Assembly (NCBI GenBank): GCA_015066175.1
Contig: SVOW01000012.1
Coordinates: 1 to 64,000 of the forward strand
Direction: 5' to 3'
Origin: Oscillospiraceae bacterium
Lineage (GTDB): Bacteria > Bacillota > Clostridia > Oscillospirales > Acutalibacteraceae
DNA length: 64,000 nucleotides
Part shown: positions 1-7,973 of the stretch, piece after piece
How positions within the stretch are numbered: position 1 is the stretch's first letter
Layout: each line of letters starts with the position of its first letter
The notes under the pieces: model-generated
What the model was told of the DNA's origin: nothing
What the model saw: the letters and a program-made list of their open reading frames with translations, nothing else
Database searches by the model: none
Program-made: the position numbers and the translations under genes

Positions 1-130
1 GTATTTTTACTTTGGTTTACTTAAATTCTTACCTTTCCACCTCATCCGAGTTTTGCGTTGCAAAACCCACCTTCCCCTCGAGGGGAAGGCTTGGCAGACA
101 TTTCGACAAATTATAATTTATATGGTTATT

Positions 131-304
131 TAAATTAAATATCGTAGGGAACGGCGGTTTCCGACGTTCCGCAAATATACGCACAAATGGGCGGTTTGTC
201 GGCAAGCGCCAAACCCTACAATGCTAAAATTAATTGCACGATAAATTATAATTTATCTGTATATTTTAATATTATTCCGTAGGGGTCGATGCCTACATCG
301 ACCC
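131..304 (+). repeat. Inverted repeat arm A (partner 42380-42553)
   Basis: This segment reads as the near-perfect reverse complement of 42380-42553. Matching blocks include the GGGAACGGCGG hairpin, the GGTTTG/CAAACC hairpin, the AATTGCACGATAAATTATAA spacer and the GGGGTCGATGCCTACATCGA palindrome, in the same order when one copy is inverted. Spacers are conserved as well as hairpins, so the two are duplicates of one compound element. There are a few substitutions and small indels. The two arms face each other across about 42 kb. Confidence 0.8.
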
Positions 305-350
305 CTACAATTTAAAATCGAATATACATATAAATTATAATTTTTATGCA

Positions 351-467
351 ACCAACCTTGTCATTTTGTTGTCATCCTGGAGCGTAAGCGAAGGATCTCA
401 AAATGGCAACATATAAAGCTTAACACCGCCGAGATTCTTCACTGACGTTTGAGAATGACAGGTTGGT
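351..467. repeat. Long imperfect hairpin repeat
   Basis: Outer arms ACCAACCT (351-358) and AGGTTGGT (460-467) flank inner arms at 370-399 and 431-460, which begin TGTCATCCTGGAGCG and end GAGAATGACA. The inner part matches the widespread 'TGTCATCCTGAGCG...GAGATTC' hairpin family often seen in bacterial intergenic regions (from general knowledge). No coding potential seen. It might act as a transcript 3' structure or be a miniature mobile repeat; the sequence does not decide between these. Confidence 0.6.
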
Positions 468-531
468 GTTTTTTGTGACACGTTTAGAAAAAACACCAGC
501 ATTGCAGGTTTGACCTCATATAACAAAAAAA

Positions 532-553
532 CTCGCAAGGTAATCCCTGCGAG
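532..553 (-). terminator. Rho-independent terminator of the lipid operon
   Basis: Read on the minus strand, a CTCGCA/TGCGAG stem is followed by a run of T (complement of the A-run at 525-531). It lies about 20 bases downstream of the acyl carrier protein stop codon, so it should end the transcript of the three-gene operon. Confidence 0.75.
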
Positions 554-572
554 CTTTTATTTTGCAAAAAAA

Positions 573-812
573 TTATTTTGTTGCGTCCATAAGATAGTTT
601 ACAACGTCGCCTACTGTTGAGAATGACATAAGCACTCTGTCGGGAATTGTTACGCTGTATGTTTCTTCGATTTTGCAGATGATTTCAAAAAGTTCAAAAG
701 AGTTGAGACCGAATTCTGCTGTAAGAGCTGTATCCATTGTTACTTCAGGAAGTTCTTCGTCTGCGTATTCCTGGATAATTGCTTTAAGTTCTGCTATCAT
801 TTTTTCTTCCAT
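573..812 (-). CDS. Acyl carrier protein
   Basis: A small acidic four-helix carrier of about 79 residues. The phosphopantetheine attachment site is the serine of FGLNSFELFEI; the usual DSL appears here as NSF. Two in-frame ATGs exist, at 827 and 812. Only the second has a well-placed ribosome site (GGAGG eight bases upstream), so I start at 812. It follows the acyl-CoA synthetase directly on the same strand and is the last gene before a terminator, so it is probably a dedicated carrier for acyl groups activated by that enzyme rather than the general fatty-acid-synthesis ACP. It could also be a carrier for some other carboxylic acid. The family call is firm; the pathway is inferred. Confidence 0.9.
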   Translation of the reverse strand: MEEKMIAELKAIIQEYADEELPEVTMDTALTAEFGLNSFELFEIICKIEETYSVTIPDRVLMSFSTVGDVVNYLMDATK

Positions 813-826
813 TTTTGTTTCCTCCA

Positions 827-2497
827 TTAACCTTTTTTGTTGTAGTTTCGTTTAATCTTCATTGATGTAGTTTTCGGGAAAGCTTCATCACGGATTTTTG
901 TTTTTGCAATCTTTTTGTATGACGGAAGTTTAATGTTCAGCGCCTTGATATCTTTTTTGATTTTTGCTTTTGCTTCAGGCTCTGTGTTTTCGTCAAGATA
1001 GATTTCTGCTGCAAGTTTATCGTTATCGTCGTAAACAATAACTTCTTCAACATAGCTGATTTCATCGAGAATCTTTTCTTCAAGCTCTTCTGCTGAAACG
1101 TTTTTGCCGTTTGAAAGAATAATAAGATTCTTGATTCGGCCTGAGATGAAAAGGAAACCATCTTCATCAAGATAACCAAGGTCGCCTGTTTTAAACCAGC
1201 CATCATCGAATGCTTCATTGGTTGCTTCTTCGTTGTTGTAGTAGCCAACCATAACGTTGTCGCCGCGGACATAAATTTCGCCTATGCCCTTTTCGTTGGG
1301 ATTGTTGATTTTAACTTCGTTACAATCAAGCACAAGGCCAACGCTGCCGATTTTGTTAGCAAAGTTTCTGTTAACAGAAACAATAGGTGAACATTCTGTG
1401 ATACCGTAACCATTGAGAATGTTGATACCCATTGATGTAAGCTCAAAAGCCATTTTTTCGCTGAGCGGTGCACCACCGCAAACGAAAAGTTCAAGGTTTC
1501 CGCCGAGAGCTTCATGCACTTCTGCAAAAAGTTTTCTTCTTACATCTATGCCCAATTTCAGGAGAGTATTACTGATTTTAATACCCTTTTTGAGAATTTC
1601 GTCTTTGCCTTTTTCCTTTGCTGTTGCCCAAACTTTTTTATAGATAAGCTCAGCCATAAGGGGCACGCAGAATGCTGCTGTTGCACCGATTTTAATCATA
1701 TCAGCCTGAATGTTTCTGATACTTGTTGTCATATAAATACGTGCGCCGAAAATCAACGGAGCAAGCACATTTGCCACCATACCGAATGTGTGGTGCAAAG
1801 GAAGTGCAAGCACACCGCGACCTTCGCCGTCAATATTACGGCAGGCAGAAATTGCGTTTGATGCGATGTTGCGCTGAGTGAGCATAACGCCTTTACTTTT
1901 GCCTGTTGTGCCTGAAGTGTAAACAATTGCAGCAAGGTCATCAGGTTTAACTTCAGCCTTTTTAAAGCTGTCGTCACCTGCTTCAATAAGCTTTCTGCCT
2001 TCTGCAATCATATCGTAGATATCTGCTTTGGAGAAATAAAAATCAATGCCCTTTGCAGATTCTTTCAATGCATCTGCAACATCCTTATATACTTTTGAGA
2101 AAAAAATTGCCTTAGCCTCACTGTTATCAATATTGTAAAGAAGGTCATCAAGAGGCAAATCTCTGTCAAGAGGCACTGCTGTGTTGCCACTGCCTAAAAT
2201 AGAGAAATATGCAAGAAGCCATTCATAGCTGTTTTCGCCGATGATTGCAATTTTTTCTTTTTTGAGACCTTTTGAAAGAATATATGTACCAAGGCCTTCA
2301 ATATCTTCTGAAAACTGCTTGTATGTAACAAATCTGTCATCCTTACCGGGCACAGGAATCTGGAAAGCCTGTCTTTCAGGATATTCATTTGCAGAATAAT
2401 CAATAATATCATAAACAACTTCTGCGTTGATTGTATCATAAAGAGGATAGTTTTTCTTTATTCGTGCATGGTTGCAATAATTTCTTGTTTTTTTCAT
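827..2497 (-). CDS. AMP-forming acyl-CoA/acyl-ACP synthetase
   Basis: A protein of about 556 residues of the ANL (adenylate-forming) superfamily. Visible motifs are the phosphate loop YTSGTTGKSKG (about 193-203), NGYGITECSP, WFKTGDLGYLDEDG and GRIKNLIILSNGKNVS with the flexible hinge, in the usual order. It should activate a fatty or similar acid with ATP and load it onto CoA or, given the next gene, onto the ACP. The reading frame extends to 2593, but the ATG at 2497 has a GGAG site just upstream and avoids overlap with the acyltransferase. The stop codon overlaps the ACP region by one base at 827. Chain length and acceptor cannot be read from sequence. Confidence 0.9.
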   Translation of the reverse strand: MKKTRNYCNHARIKKNYPLYDTINAEVVYDIIDYSANEYPERQAFQIPVPGKDDRFVTYKQFSEDIEGLGTYILSKGLKKEKIAIIGENSYEWLLAYFSILGSGNTAVPLDRDLPLDDLLYNIDNSEAKAIFFSKVYKDVADALKESAKGIDFYFSKADIYDMIAEGRKLIEAGDDSFKKAEVKPDDLAAIVYTSGTTGKSKGVMLTQRNIASNAISACRNIDGEGRGVLALPLHHTFGMVANVLAPLIFGARIYMTTSIRNIQADMIKIGATAAFCVPLMAELIYKKVWATAKEKGKDEILKKGIKISNTLLKLGIDVRRKLFAEVHEALGGNLELFVCGGAPLSEKMAFELTSMGINILNGYGITECSPIVSVNRNFANKIGSVGLVLDCNEVKINNPNEKGIGEIYVRGDNVMVGYYNNEEATNEAFDDGWFKTGDLGYLDEDGFLFISGRIKNLIILSNGKNVSAEELEEKILDEISYVEEVIVYDDNDKLAAEIYLDENTEPEAKAKIKKDIKALNIKLPSYKKIAKTKIRDEAFPKTTSMKIKRNYNKKG

Positions 2498-2513
2498 TTT
2501 ACTTTTCTCCGTC

Positions 2514-3824
2514 TTATTTCGCTGCGCGTGCTGCTTTTTCTGCTTTACGTTTGCGTTCAATTTCGTTGAAAATTTCTTCAGTAGCAAGGGCAACCTTTGT
2601 TACTGAAAATTCACAATTTTCCGGAAAAACATACCATGTATCTTCCATTGTGTTAAGGTCGATACAGTCACGTCTTTTGCCAAAACGATAATCATACTCT
2701 ATATGGCAGGCATACTGCATTGCTGCAGGAATTTCCATCTTCATAGGTTCATTATCATATTCGCGGGTAACTTCAACCTTGAAACCATTCATGTCGTGCA
2801 CAAGTTTGCCGTGACCGATATGAACATAACCTTTTGAGTTGGGAAGGTCGTTTACATCGCAATCGCATTCAAGGCGGTAAGTGCCGTCGAGAACTTCTTT
2901 CTTAACCTGTTCACGCTCCCAATCGTACCAATCGGTTGCAAACTTGAATTCAGTTTCACCCTTATCTGCCTGAAGGTCGCCATATACGCCAAGAGTCCAG
3001 CTCTTACCGCAATGCTCACAATACACCTTTGAACCCTCTGACTTCATTTTATATTCAGTCATACAATTGGGGCACTGATAAAGGACTTTGTGAAGACCTT
3101 TTGCACGGTTTTTATAGGGGATTTTGATTTTATTTTCGTACTGCCATTTGAAATCATCATTGAAAATGTATTCTCTGATTTTTGCATTGATTTCATCAGC
3201 AGTTGCTTTTTTAAGATCTTCAGGTTTGTAGATGCAAGTCATCGTTGCTTCGACAGGCTTGATATATCTTCTTCTTGAATTCCAGAAGGGCTGATACAGA
3301 TGATGACCTGACATTTTAAGTGTAACAACAGGCACATTCTGATATTTGCACAACTGACCTACTGAATCAGGAATAACTTCTGTTTTGCCGCAGTGAGAAT
3401 ATCTTGCTTCTGCATAAATACCGTAAATCTGCTTATCCTGAATAGCTTTTTTGCAGTTACGGATAATGCTTAAGTCTGCAGTGAATTTTCTTTTTGGGAT
3501 ACCACCGAGACGGCGGAGGATTTCTTCTCTGCCGATATAGTCATCAACTGCTGCAGGAAAATAGCCTCTGTTAGGAGCAATCATTCTGCTCATAATATAA
3601 AAATCAAAGAAAGCATTATGGTTACAAATAAGAATATAGGGTGGTTTTATGCCTTCCATATTTACTTTATGCATTTTCGCACGGTGGAGCAGACGCTGAA
3701 GGCCTGAAAATCCCCAAACGAGCGGCATTAATATCATTGACTGTTTGCAAGGAGGTCTTACCATATCAAATTTTTTTGTTGCAGGTTTACCGCCTCTTAC
3801 ATATTTTCCGTACTTTAAGCTCAA
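2514..3824 (-). CDS. PlsC-like acyltransferase with zinc ribbon
   Basis: A 436-residue protein. Residues about 60-190 form a PlsC/lysophospholipid acyltransferase domain: the HX4D catalytic box is H69 to D74 (NHNAFFD), and the usual FPEGTRS box appears as YAEARYS near 138-143. A zinc ribbon follows (C251, C254, C269, C272), then a C-terminal domain of about 160 residues I do not recognise. It is the first gene of the operon with the synthetase and ACP. Together they look like an activate-carry-transfer set that esterifies an acyl chain to a lipid or glycan acceptor at the membrane. The zinc ribbon and extra domain are unusual for housekeeping PlsC. Substrate unknown. Confidence 0.85.
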   Translation of the reverse strand: MSLKYGKYVRGGKPATKKFDMVRPPCKQSMILMPLVWGFSGLQRLLHRAKMHKVNMEGIKPPYILICNHNAFFDFYIMSRMIAPNRGYFPAAVDDYIGREEILRRLGGIPKRKFTADLSIIRNCKKAIQDKQIYGIYAEARYSHCGKTEVIPDSVGQLCKYQNVPVVTLKMSGHHLYQPFWNSRRRYIKPVEATMTCIYKPEDLKKATADEINAKIREYIFNDDFKWQYENKIKIPYKNRAKGLHKVLYQCPNCMTEYKMKSEGSKVYCEHCGKSWTLGVYGDLQADKGETEFKFATDWYDWEREQVKKEVLDGTYRLECDCDVNDLPNSKGYVHIGHGKLVHDMNGFKVEVTREYDNEPMKMEIPAAMQYACHIEYDYRFGKRRDCIDLNTMEDTWYVFPENCEFSVTKVALATEEIFNEIERKRKAEKAARAAK

Positions 3825-4033
3825 GCTGTCACTTCCTTTTCATAAATAATTCTTAAATATTTCAGTTAAACAACATACTTTCCATTTTAAATAATTATGA
3901 TTACACATATTATACTAATTTTCGAGCCCCATTGTCAAGGTTTGAGGGCATTTATTTAAAATTTCTAATTATTTATTCATATATTCTTTATATTTTTTAA
4001 TAAAGAAAATTTAATCAAAAAAACATAAATAAA

Positions 4034-4057
4034 AAAGAGCGTGATACCACGCTCTTT
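4034..4057 (-). terminator. Terminator of the cohesin gene
   Basis: A perfect 10-bp stem AAAGAGCGTG/CACGCTCTTT with a four-base loop, followed on the minus strand by a T-rich tract. It lies about 20 bases after the cohesin protein stop codon. The 200 bases between here and the acyltransferase start are AT-rich with no further gene. Confidence 0.85.
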
Positions 4058-4078
4058 ACTGTTGAAATTGCCTATTCA

Positions 4079-5245
4079 TTAAAATTCATTGTCAAAGCTC
4101 TTTCTTTTTTTGACCATTGATGCAATGACAACTACAATGGCAATCAGCGCTGCAGCTGAACCGATGATTACAACTAATTTGAATGTTTCATCATCACCGT
4201 TGTTGTTTGACTTTTTGTCATCATCGTCTTCTTCGCTTTCTTCAACTGTTTTTTCTTCGTTTGTTATTTCGTTTTCAACTTCAATATCTTCTTCTGTTGT
4301 TATTTCTTCACCGGTAATTGTGCTTTCCTCTTCTTCCATACGTTCCCCTACGAGAAGCACCCATGTTATCTTGTAACCATTTTCACTCACCATCTGAATA
4401 TTTACCATGCCTTCTGCATGAGTTGTTATAAGACCTTCTTCGGTGACTGTGGCAATTGAATTATTGCTTGAAGTGTATTCAATTTCACTCTCTTTCATTT
4501 CAGACGGCACAGCAAGTGAAAAAGTCATACCGATTGCTACACCGGCACTTTTAGCGGGAAGAACTGTAAAATCATCAGGATCTCTTGTTGTTTCTTCAGT
4601 TGTGTCGGGTTCTGTAGTTGTTGGCTGAGTAGTTGTTGGCTGAGTGGTCGTGGGCTGCGTGGGCCTTGCAGTTGTGGGCTGTGTAGGTCTTGCAGTTGTG
4701 GGCTGTGTAGGTCTTGCAGTTGTGGGCTGTGTAGGCCTTGCAGTCGTGGGTTGTGTTGTTGTAGCATTTGAAACCTTAACGCTCACACCACTTGTTGTAA
4801 CTGAAACCATATTTGCACCGCTGTCTGTGCCTGTTGCTGAAATTGAGAAGGATGATGTAACATCAGATGTTGTAATTACTTTGAAAGTAATTGTAGCAAG
4901 CGCACCTGTTGACTTAACAGTTGTGCCGTCCATATTAATAAATGCACCTTTTACTGCTGAGCCGTTTGAATTAACGCTGGGCATACCAAACGCATTGCCT
5001 ACAGATCCGATTGATGAACTCTGATACTGCATATGTGTTGTGTTGTAGGAAAGACTGAAATCAAGGCCTGAAACACCGGGATTTGAGCCGAGATTGATTG
5101 TAATGACTACTGTGTCACCTTTCTTGAGAGTTGACTTGCTTGCACTCAATGAAATTGAAGCAGAAGCTGCGTTTACAACTACTGAACTTGCAATTACCAT
5201 AGCAAATACAAGAAGCATAGAAACTAATAATTTTATTTTTTTCAT
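4079..5245 (-). CDS. Membrane-anchored cohesin-domain surface protein
   Basis: A 388-residue secreted protein. An N-terminal signal peptide (about 1-27) is followed by a cohesin-type beta-sandwich (about 28-160; features GDTVVITINLGSNPGVSGLD and ALATITFKV). Then come a threonine/proline linker with five near-identical TTARPTQP units (about 165-215), a bacterial Ig-like domain with SSNNSIATVTEEGLITT, a strongly acidic stretch, a C-terminal transmembrane helix (about 356-378) and a KKRK cytoplasmic stop. Cohesins bind dockerins in cellulosomes and on cell surfaces. No dockerin protein or glycoside hydrolase with a dockerin is visible in the window. The gene is monocistronic with its own promoter, leader and terminator. 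Confidence 0.88.
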   Translation of the reverse strand: MKKIKLLVSMLLVFAMVIASSVVVNAASASISLSASKSTLKKGDTVVITINLGSNPGVSGLDFSLSYNTTHMQYQSSSIGSVGNAFGMPSVNSNGSAVKGAFINMDGTTVKSTGALATITFKVITTSDVTSSFSISATGTDSGANMVSVTTSGVSVKVSNATTTQPTTARPTQPTTARPTQPTTARPTQPTTARPTQPTTTQPTTTQPTTTEPDTTEETTRDPDDFTVLPAKSAGVAIGMTFSLAVPSEMKESEIEYTSSNNSIATVTEEGLITTHAEGMVNIQMVSENGYKITWVLLVGERMEEEESTITGEEITTEEDIEVENEITNEEKTVEESEEDDDDKKSNNNGDDETFKLVVIIGSAAALIAIVVVIASMVKKRKSFDNEF

Positions 5246-5248
5246 ATA

Positions 5249-5293
5249 CTACGGCATACTCCTCTGAGTAATGCCTCACCTACCTTTCTGTAG
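5249..5293 (-). promoter_or_regulatory. Structured 5' leader of the cohesin gene
   Basis: Between the promoter and start codon, the minus-strand transcript can form a hairpin (5253-5275) whose arms are GGCA-UACUC and GAGUA-UGCC around AGAG. This hides the AGAGGAG ribosome site (5259-5265) partly in its stem. A CUAC segment (5290-5293) can pair either with the nearby GGUAG or with the final GUAG (5249-5252), so two exclusive folds are possible. The piece GGUAGGUGAGGC resembles a conserved M-box stretch, but the rest of that riboswitch is missing. I cannot assign it to a known class. Confidence 0.45.
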
Positions 5294-5305
5294 CTATACG
5301 CGTCA

Positions 5306-5334
5306 ATTATACATTTTATTTTCAATAAAGTCAA
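5306..5334 (-). promoter_or_regulatory. Sigma-A promoter of the cohesin gene
   Basis: Minus strand: -35 TTGACT (complement of 5329-5334), 17-base spacer, -10 TATAAT (5306-5311). This predicts a transcript start near 5299 and a leader of about 54 bases. Confidence 0.75.
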
Positions 5335-5343
5335 GCGAAGCCG

Positions 5344-5826
5344 TCATTTGTGGTATTTTGATGAGTTTGAAATCATAAACGCTCTGTATATCTGCTCAAG
5401 AAGCATAACACGTGCAAGCTGATGAGGAAACGTCATCTCTGACATTGAAAGACGCACATCTGCACGTTTTTTTACTTCGTTGCTCATACCGTATGAACTG
5501 CCTATAACAAAAGTTATATCACCGCAACCTGAAACTGCTGTTTCTTCAAAAAAACTACTTAATTTTTCAGACGGCATCTGTTTACCCTCAATGCACATCG
5601 CGATGACCTTTGAGTTTGACGAAACACGTGACAAAATCTCTTTTGCTTCTTTATCCAAAGCTTTGTCGATTTCTGTCTGTGAGGCGTTGTCGGAAAGCCT
5701 GACAGGCTCAAGTTCAACTATTTTCAGTTTGCACAGTGCAGAAAGCCTTTTTATGTATTCATCGCAGGCATCACGCAGATATTTTTCTTTAAGTTTGCCA
5801 AGGGCAATTATGGTAACACCAATCAT
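5344..5826 (-). CDS. rlmH: 23S rRNA pseudouridine-1915 N3-methyltransferase RlmH
   Basis: A 160-residue SPOUT-class methyltransferase, the usual family length. The SAM-binding knot is seen as FVIGSSYGMSNEV and LSMSEMTFPHQLARVMLLEQ, and the protein ends with the conserved YHK. It methylates the pseudouridine at 23S position 1915 on assembled ribosomes. The ATG at 5826 has a GAGG site. It starts nine bases after the WalJ-type gene, so the two are co-transcribed, a pairing common in Firmicutes. Confidence 0.96.
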   Translation of the reverse strand: MIGVTIIALGKLKEKYLRDACDEYIKRLSALCKLKIVELEPVRLSDNASQTEIDKALDKEAKEILSRVSSNSKVIAMCIEGKQMPSEKLSSFFEETAVSGCGDITFVIGSSYGMSNEVKKRADVRLSMSEMTFPHQLARVMLLEQIYRAFMISNSSKYHK

Positions 5827-5835
5827 AAATAAACC

Positions 5836-6618
5836 TCATAGTCTTATCATTTTGTTTTTATCACCTGCAACAGTGAGTGTATAGTCTATGTTAATTCTCG
5901 CACCTGTCATATCAAGCTTTGAGAATGTTTCAGCATATGCTTTATCGGGAGTATTGTTTTCGTGGCTCAAGTGACCTAACACAAAGCGTGTTGTTCCGCT
6001 TGAAAGAAGTTGTGCTGACGTTTCGGCACAAGCCTCATTGGAAAGATGTCCGTGTTCAGACAGAATGCGTTGTTTGAGATAAAGGGGGTAACTGCCGTAA
6101 CGCAACATTTTAAGGTCGTGGTTTGATTCAAGCAGCACAAGGTCACTTTTTTTAACAGCACACAGCACTTCTTCGCTGACATAACCTAAATCTGTGCAGA
6201 CAGAAATCTTTCTTTCATCCGGCAGATAAAAACTATACCCTAAGCTTACGGGCGTATCGTGAGAAGTTCTGAAAGCTTTTGCCTGAATATTACCTGCAGA
6301 CTGAGCATTTCCCATCTCAATACATTCTGCACCGCAGGGAATGTATCCGCCTTTGCAAAGTTCTTCAAGAGTGTTTGCAGAAGAAAAAACAGGTACTTTA
6401 TATTTTGTGAGAAAGGGTTTGAGCCCCTTTACGTGGTCAGAATGTTCATGGGTGATAAAAACTCCTCTGACGCAGGACAGGTCTATCCCCTGAAAAGAAG
6501 CTGCTTCTTCAAGTTTTTTCAAAGAAACACCCACATCTACCAGAACACCTTCATCTGCCATACCTAAATATGTGCTGTTACCGCTTGATGATGAATAAAG
6601 CGAACAAAACCTTGCCAA
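5836..6618 (-). CDS. MBL-fold metallohydrolase, WalJ/YycJ type
   Basis: A 260-residue metallo-beta-lactamase-fold hydrolase. The metal-binding box is THEHSDH near residue 56, with further ligands at DLGYVS, ESNHD and LGHLSHENN. The family (WalJ/YycJ) is thought to act on nucleic acids or in DNA-repair coordination. The start codon is TTG at 6618, chosen because GGAGG lies eight bases upstream and no ATG fits. That ribosome site begins directly after the T-run of the murA terminator, so expression needs read-through or a promoter inside that region. Followed by rlmH. Confidence 0.88.
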   Translation of the reverse strand: MARFCSLYSSSSGNSTYLGMADEGVLVDVGVSLKKLEEAASFQGIDLSCVRGVFITHEHSDHVKGLKPFLTKYKVPVFSSANTLEELCKGGYIPCGAECIEMGNAQSAGNIQAKAFRTSHDTPVSLGYSFYLPDERKISVCTDLGYVSEEVLCAVKKSDLVLLESNHDLKMLRYGSYPLYLKQRILSEHGHLSNEACAETSAQLLSSGTTRFVLGHLSHENNTPDKAYAETFSKLDMTGARINIDYTLTVAGDKNKMIRL

Positions 6619-6635
6619 AATTTATTCCTCCAAAA

Positions 6636-6666
6636 AATCCCACTCAGGTGTTTGCTGAGTGGGATT
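6636..6666 (-). terminator. Terminator after murA
   Basis: A perfect 12-bp stem AATCCCACTCAG/CTGAGTGGGATT with a seven-base loop, then a T-run on the minus strand (complement of 6632-6637). It sits between murA and the metallohydrolase, touching the latter's ribosome site. Confidence 0.85.
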
Positions 6667-6680
6667 GACTTATTAATTGA

Positions 6681-7973
6681 TTAACCTGCACTGACAACTG
6701 TTGCCTGAGGGTCTCTGATTTCAACGCGTTTGATATCTGCTCCTACATTCTGAAGCTTTTTAACAACGTCTTCATAGCCTCTTTCGATATACTTGATATC
6801 TTCAATTTCAGTCTGACCTTCTGCACACAGACCTGCAATAATCATTGCCGCACCTGCTCTGAGGTCAACAGCTTTTACGGGAGCACCTTTGAGCTTATCA
6901 ACACCTTCGATAACTGCAAGGTTACCGTTAACCTGCACCTTTGCACCGAATCGGAGAAGCTGTTCAATATAGCGGAAACGGCTGTCCCATACGCTTTCGG
7001 AAATAATGCTTGTCCCTTCAGCCATTGTTAAAAGAACCGCCATCTGGGGCTGCATATCTGTGGGGAAACCGGGATGAGGCATTGTTTTGACATTGCACTT
7101 TTTCGGTCTGCCGTTTGAAATGATTCTTACTGATTCGTCGTCTTCTTCAACTATAATTCCGCATTCTTCAAGCTTTGAAGTGATAGATTCAAGGTGCTTG
7201 GGAATAACGTGGTTAATAAGCACATTGCCGCCTGTAGCAGCTGCTGCTACCATATAAGTGCCCGCTTCAATCTGGTCAGGTACTACAGAATATGTGCAGC
7301 CGTGAAGATTTTCGACACCACGGATTTTGATAACGTCTGTGCCTGCACCTCTGATATCAGCGCCCATTGTGTTAAGGAAGTTTGCAAGGTCAACGATATG
7401 GGGCTCTTTGGCAGCGTTTTCGATAATTGTAAGGCCTCTCGCTTTTACGGAAGCGAGCATAATGTTCATTGTAGCACCAACTGAAACAACGTCCATATAA
7501 ATTGAACTGCCGTACATACAGCCGTCAACTGATGCATCCACAATTGCGTTTTCGATGTTGACTGTGCAGCCTAATGCTTCAAAGCCTTTGATATGCTGGT
7601 CAATAGGTCTTACGCCGAAGAAGCAACCGCCGGGCATTGCGACCCTTGCTTTTGAAAATCTGCCGAGCAATGCGCCGATAAAATAATATGAAGCTCTCAT
7701 TTGTTTTGCATAATCATAGGGAACTTCGCATTTGTTTACAAATCTTGTATCTATTTCAAGTGTGTTTCTGTTAATGTATTTAATCTGTGCTCCGAGAAGA
7801 GAAAGAATATCAACCATAAGTTTAACGTCGCTGATATCAGGAAGATTTTCAATTCTGCAGATATCCTGTGCAAGAACAGTTGCAGGAAGAATTGCAAGTG
7901 CTGCATTTTTTGCGCCGCTTATATTAATCTCTCCATAGAGTTCATTTCCACCATTAATTACGATTTTTTCCAA
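6681..7973 (-). CDS. murA: UDP-N-acetylglucosamine 1-carboxyvinyltransferase
   Basis: A 430-residue enzyme, full length for MurA, catalysing the first committed step of peptidoglycan synthesis (enolpyruvyl transfer from PEP to UDP-GlcNAc). The EPSP-synthase-like fold is recognisable from GGNELYGEINISGAKNAAL (K22/N23-type site), the loop MPGGCFFGVRPIDQH with the active-site cysteine, TDMQPQMAVLL, and DLRAGAAMIIAGL. The start is TTG at 7973, with AAGGAG about 11 bases upstream. It is followed by a strong terminator, so it is probably a single-gene unit. Confidence 0.97.
   Translation of the reverse strand: MEKIVINGGNELYGEINISGAKNAALAILPATVLAQDICRIENLPDISDVKLMVDILSLLGAQIKYINRNTLEIDTRFVNKCEVPYDYAKQMRASYYFIGALLGRFSKARVAMPGGCFFGVRPIDQHIKGFEALGCTVNIENAIVDASVDGCMYGSSIYMDVVSVGATMNIMLASVKARGLTIIENAAKEPHIVDLANFLNTMGADIRGAGTDVIKIRGVENLHGCTYSVVPDQIEAGTYMVAAAATGGNVLINHVIPKHLESITSKLEECGIIVEEDDESVRIISNGRPKKCNVKTMPHPGFPTDMQPQMAVLLTMAEGTSIISESVWDSRFRYIEQLLRFGAKVQVNGNLAVIEGVDKLKGAPVKAVDLRAGAAMIIAGLCAEGQTEIEDIKYIERGYEDVVKKLQNVGADIKRVEIRDPQATVVSAG

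Larger units (their letters stand above)
1..528. repeat. Gene-free repeat mosaic A
   Basis: No credible coding region lies here. The stretch is a patchwork of short inverted repeats seen directly in the sequence. They include a CCTTCCCCTCGAGGGGAAGG palindrome near 71-90, a GGAACG/CGTTCC hairpin near 147-170, a GGTTTG/CAAACC hairpin near 192-214, and a perfect palindrome with arms GTAGGGGTCGATG at 279-308. AAATTATAATTT palindromes recur between the modules near 110, 243 and 332. A separate long inverted repeat spans 351-467. Similar hairpin families are common in intergenic DNA of gut Clostridia; that comparison is from memory. Function unknown. Confidence 0.75.

Noticed and set aside
4537-5024. 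Long proline/leucine- or valine-rich ORFs overlapping the cohesin gene in other frames
   Set aside because: They come from the TTARPTQP repeat and its codon bias; no ribosome sites, and the cohesin frame explains the sequence.
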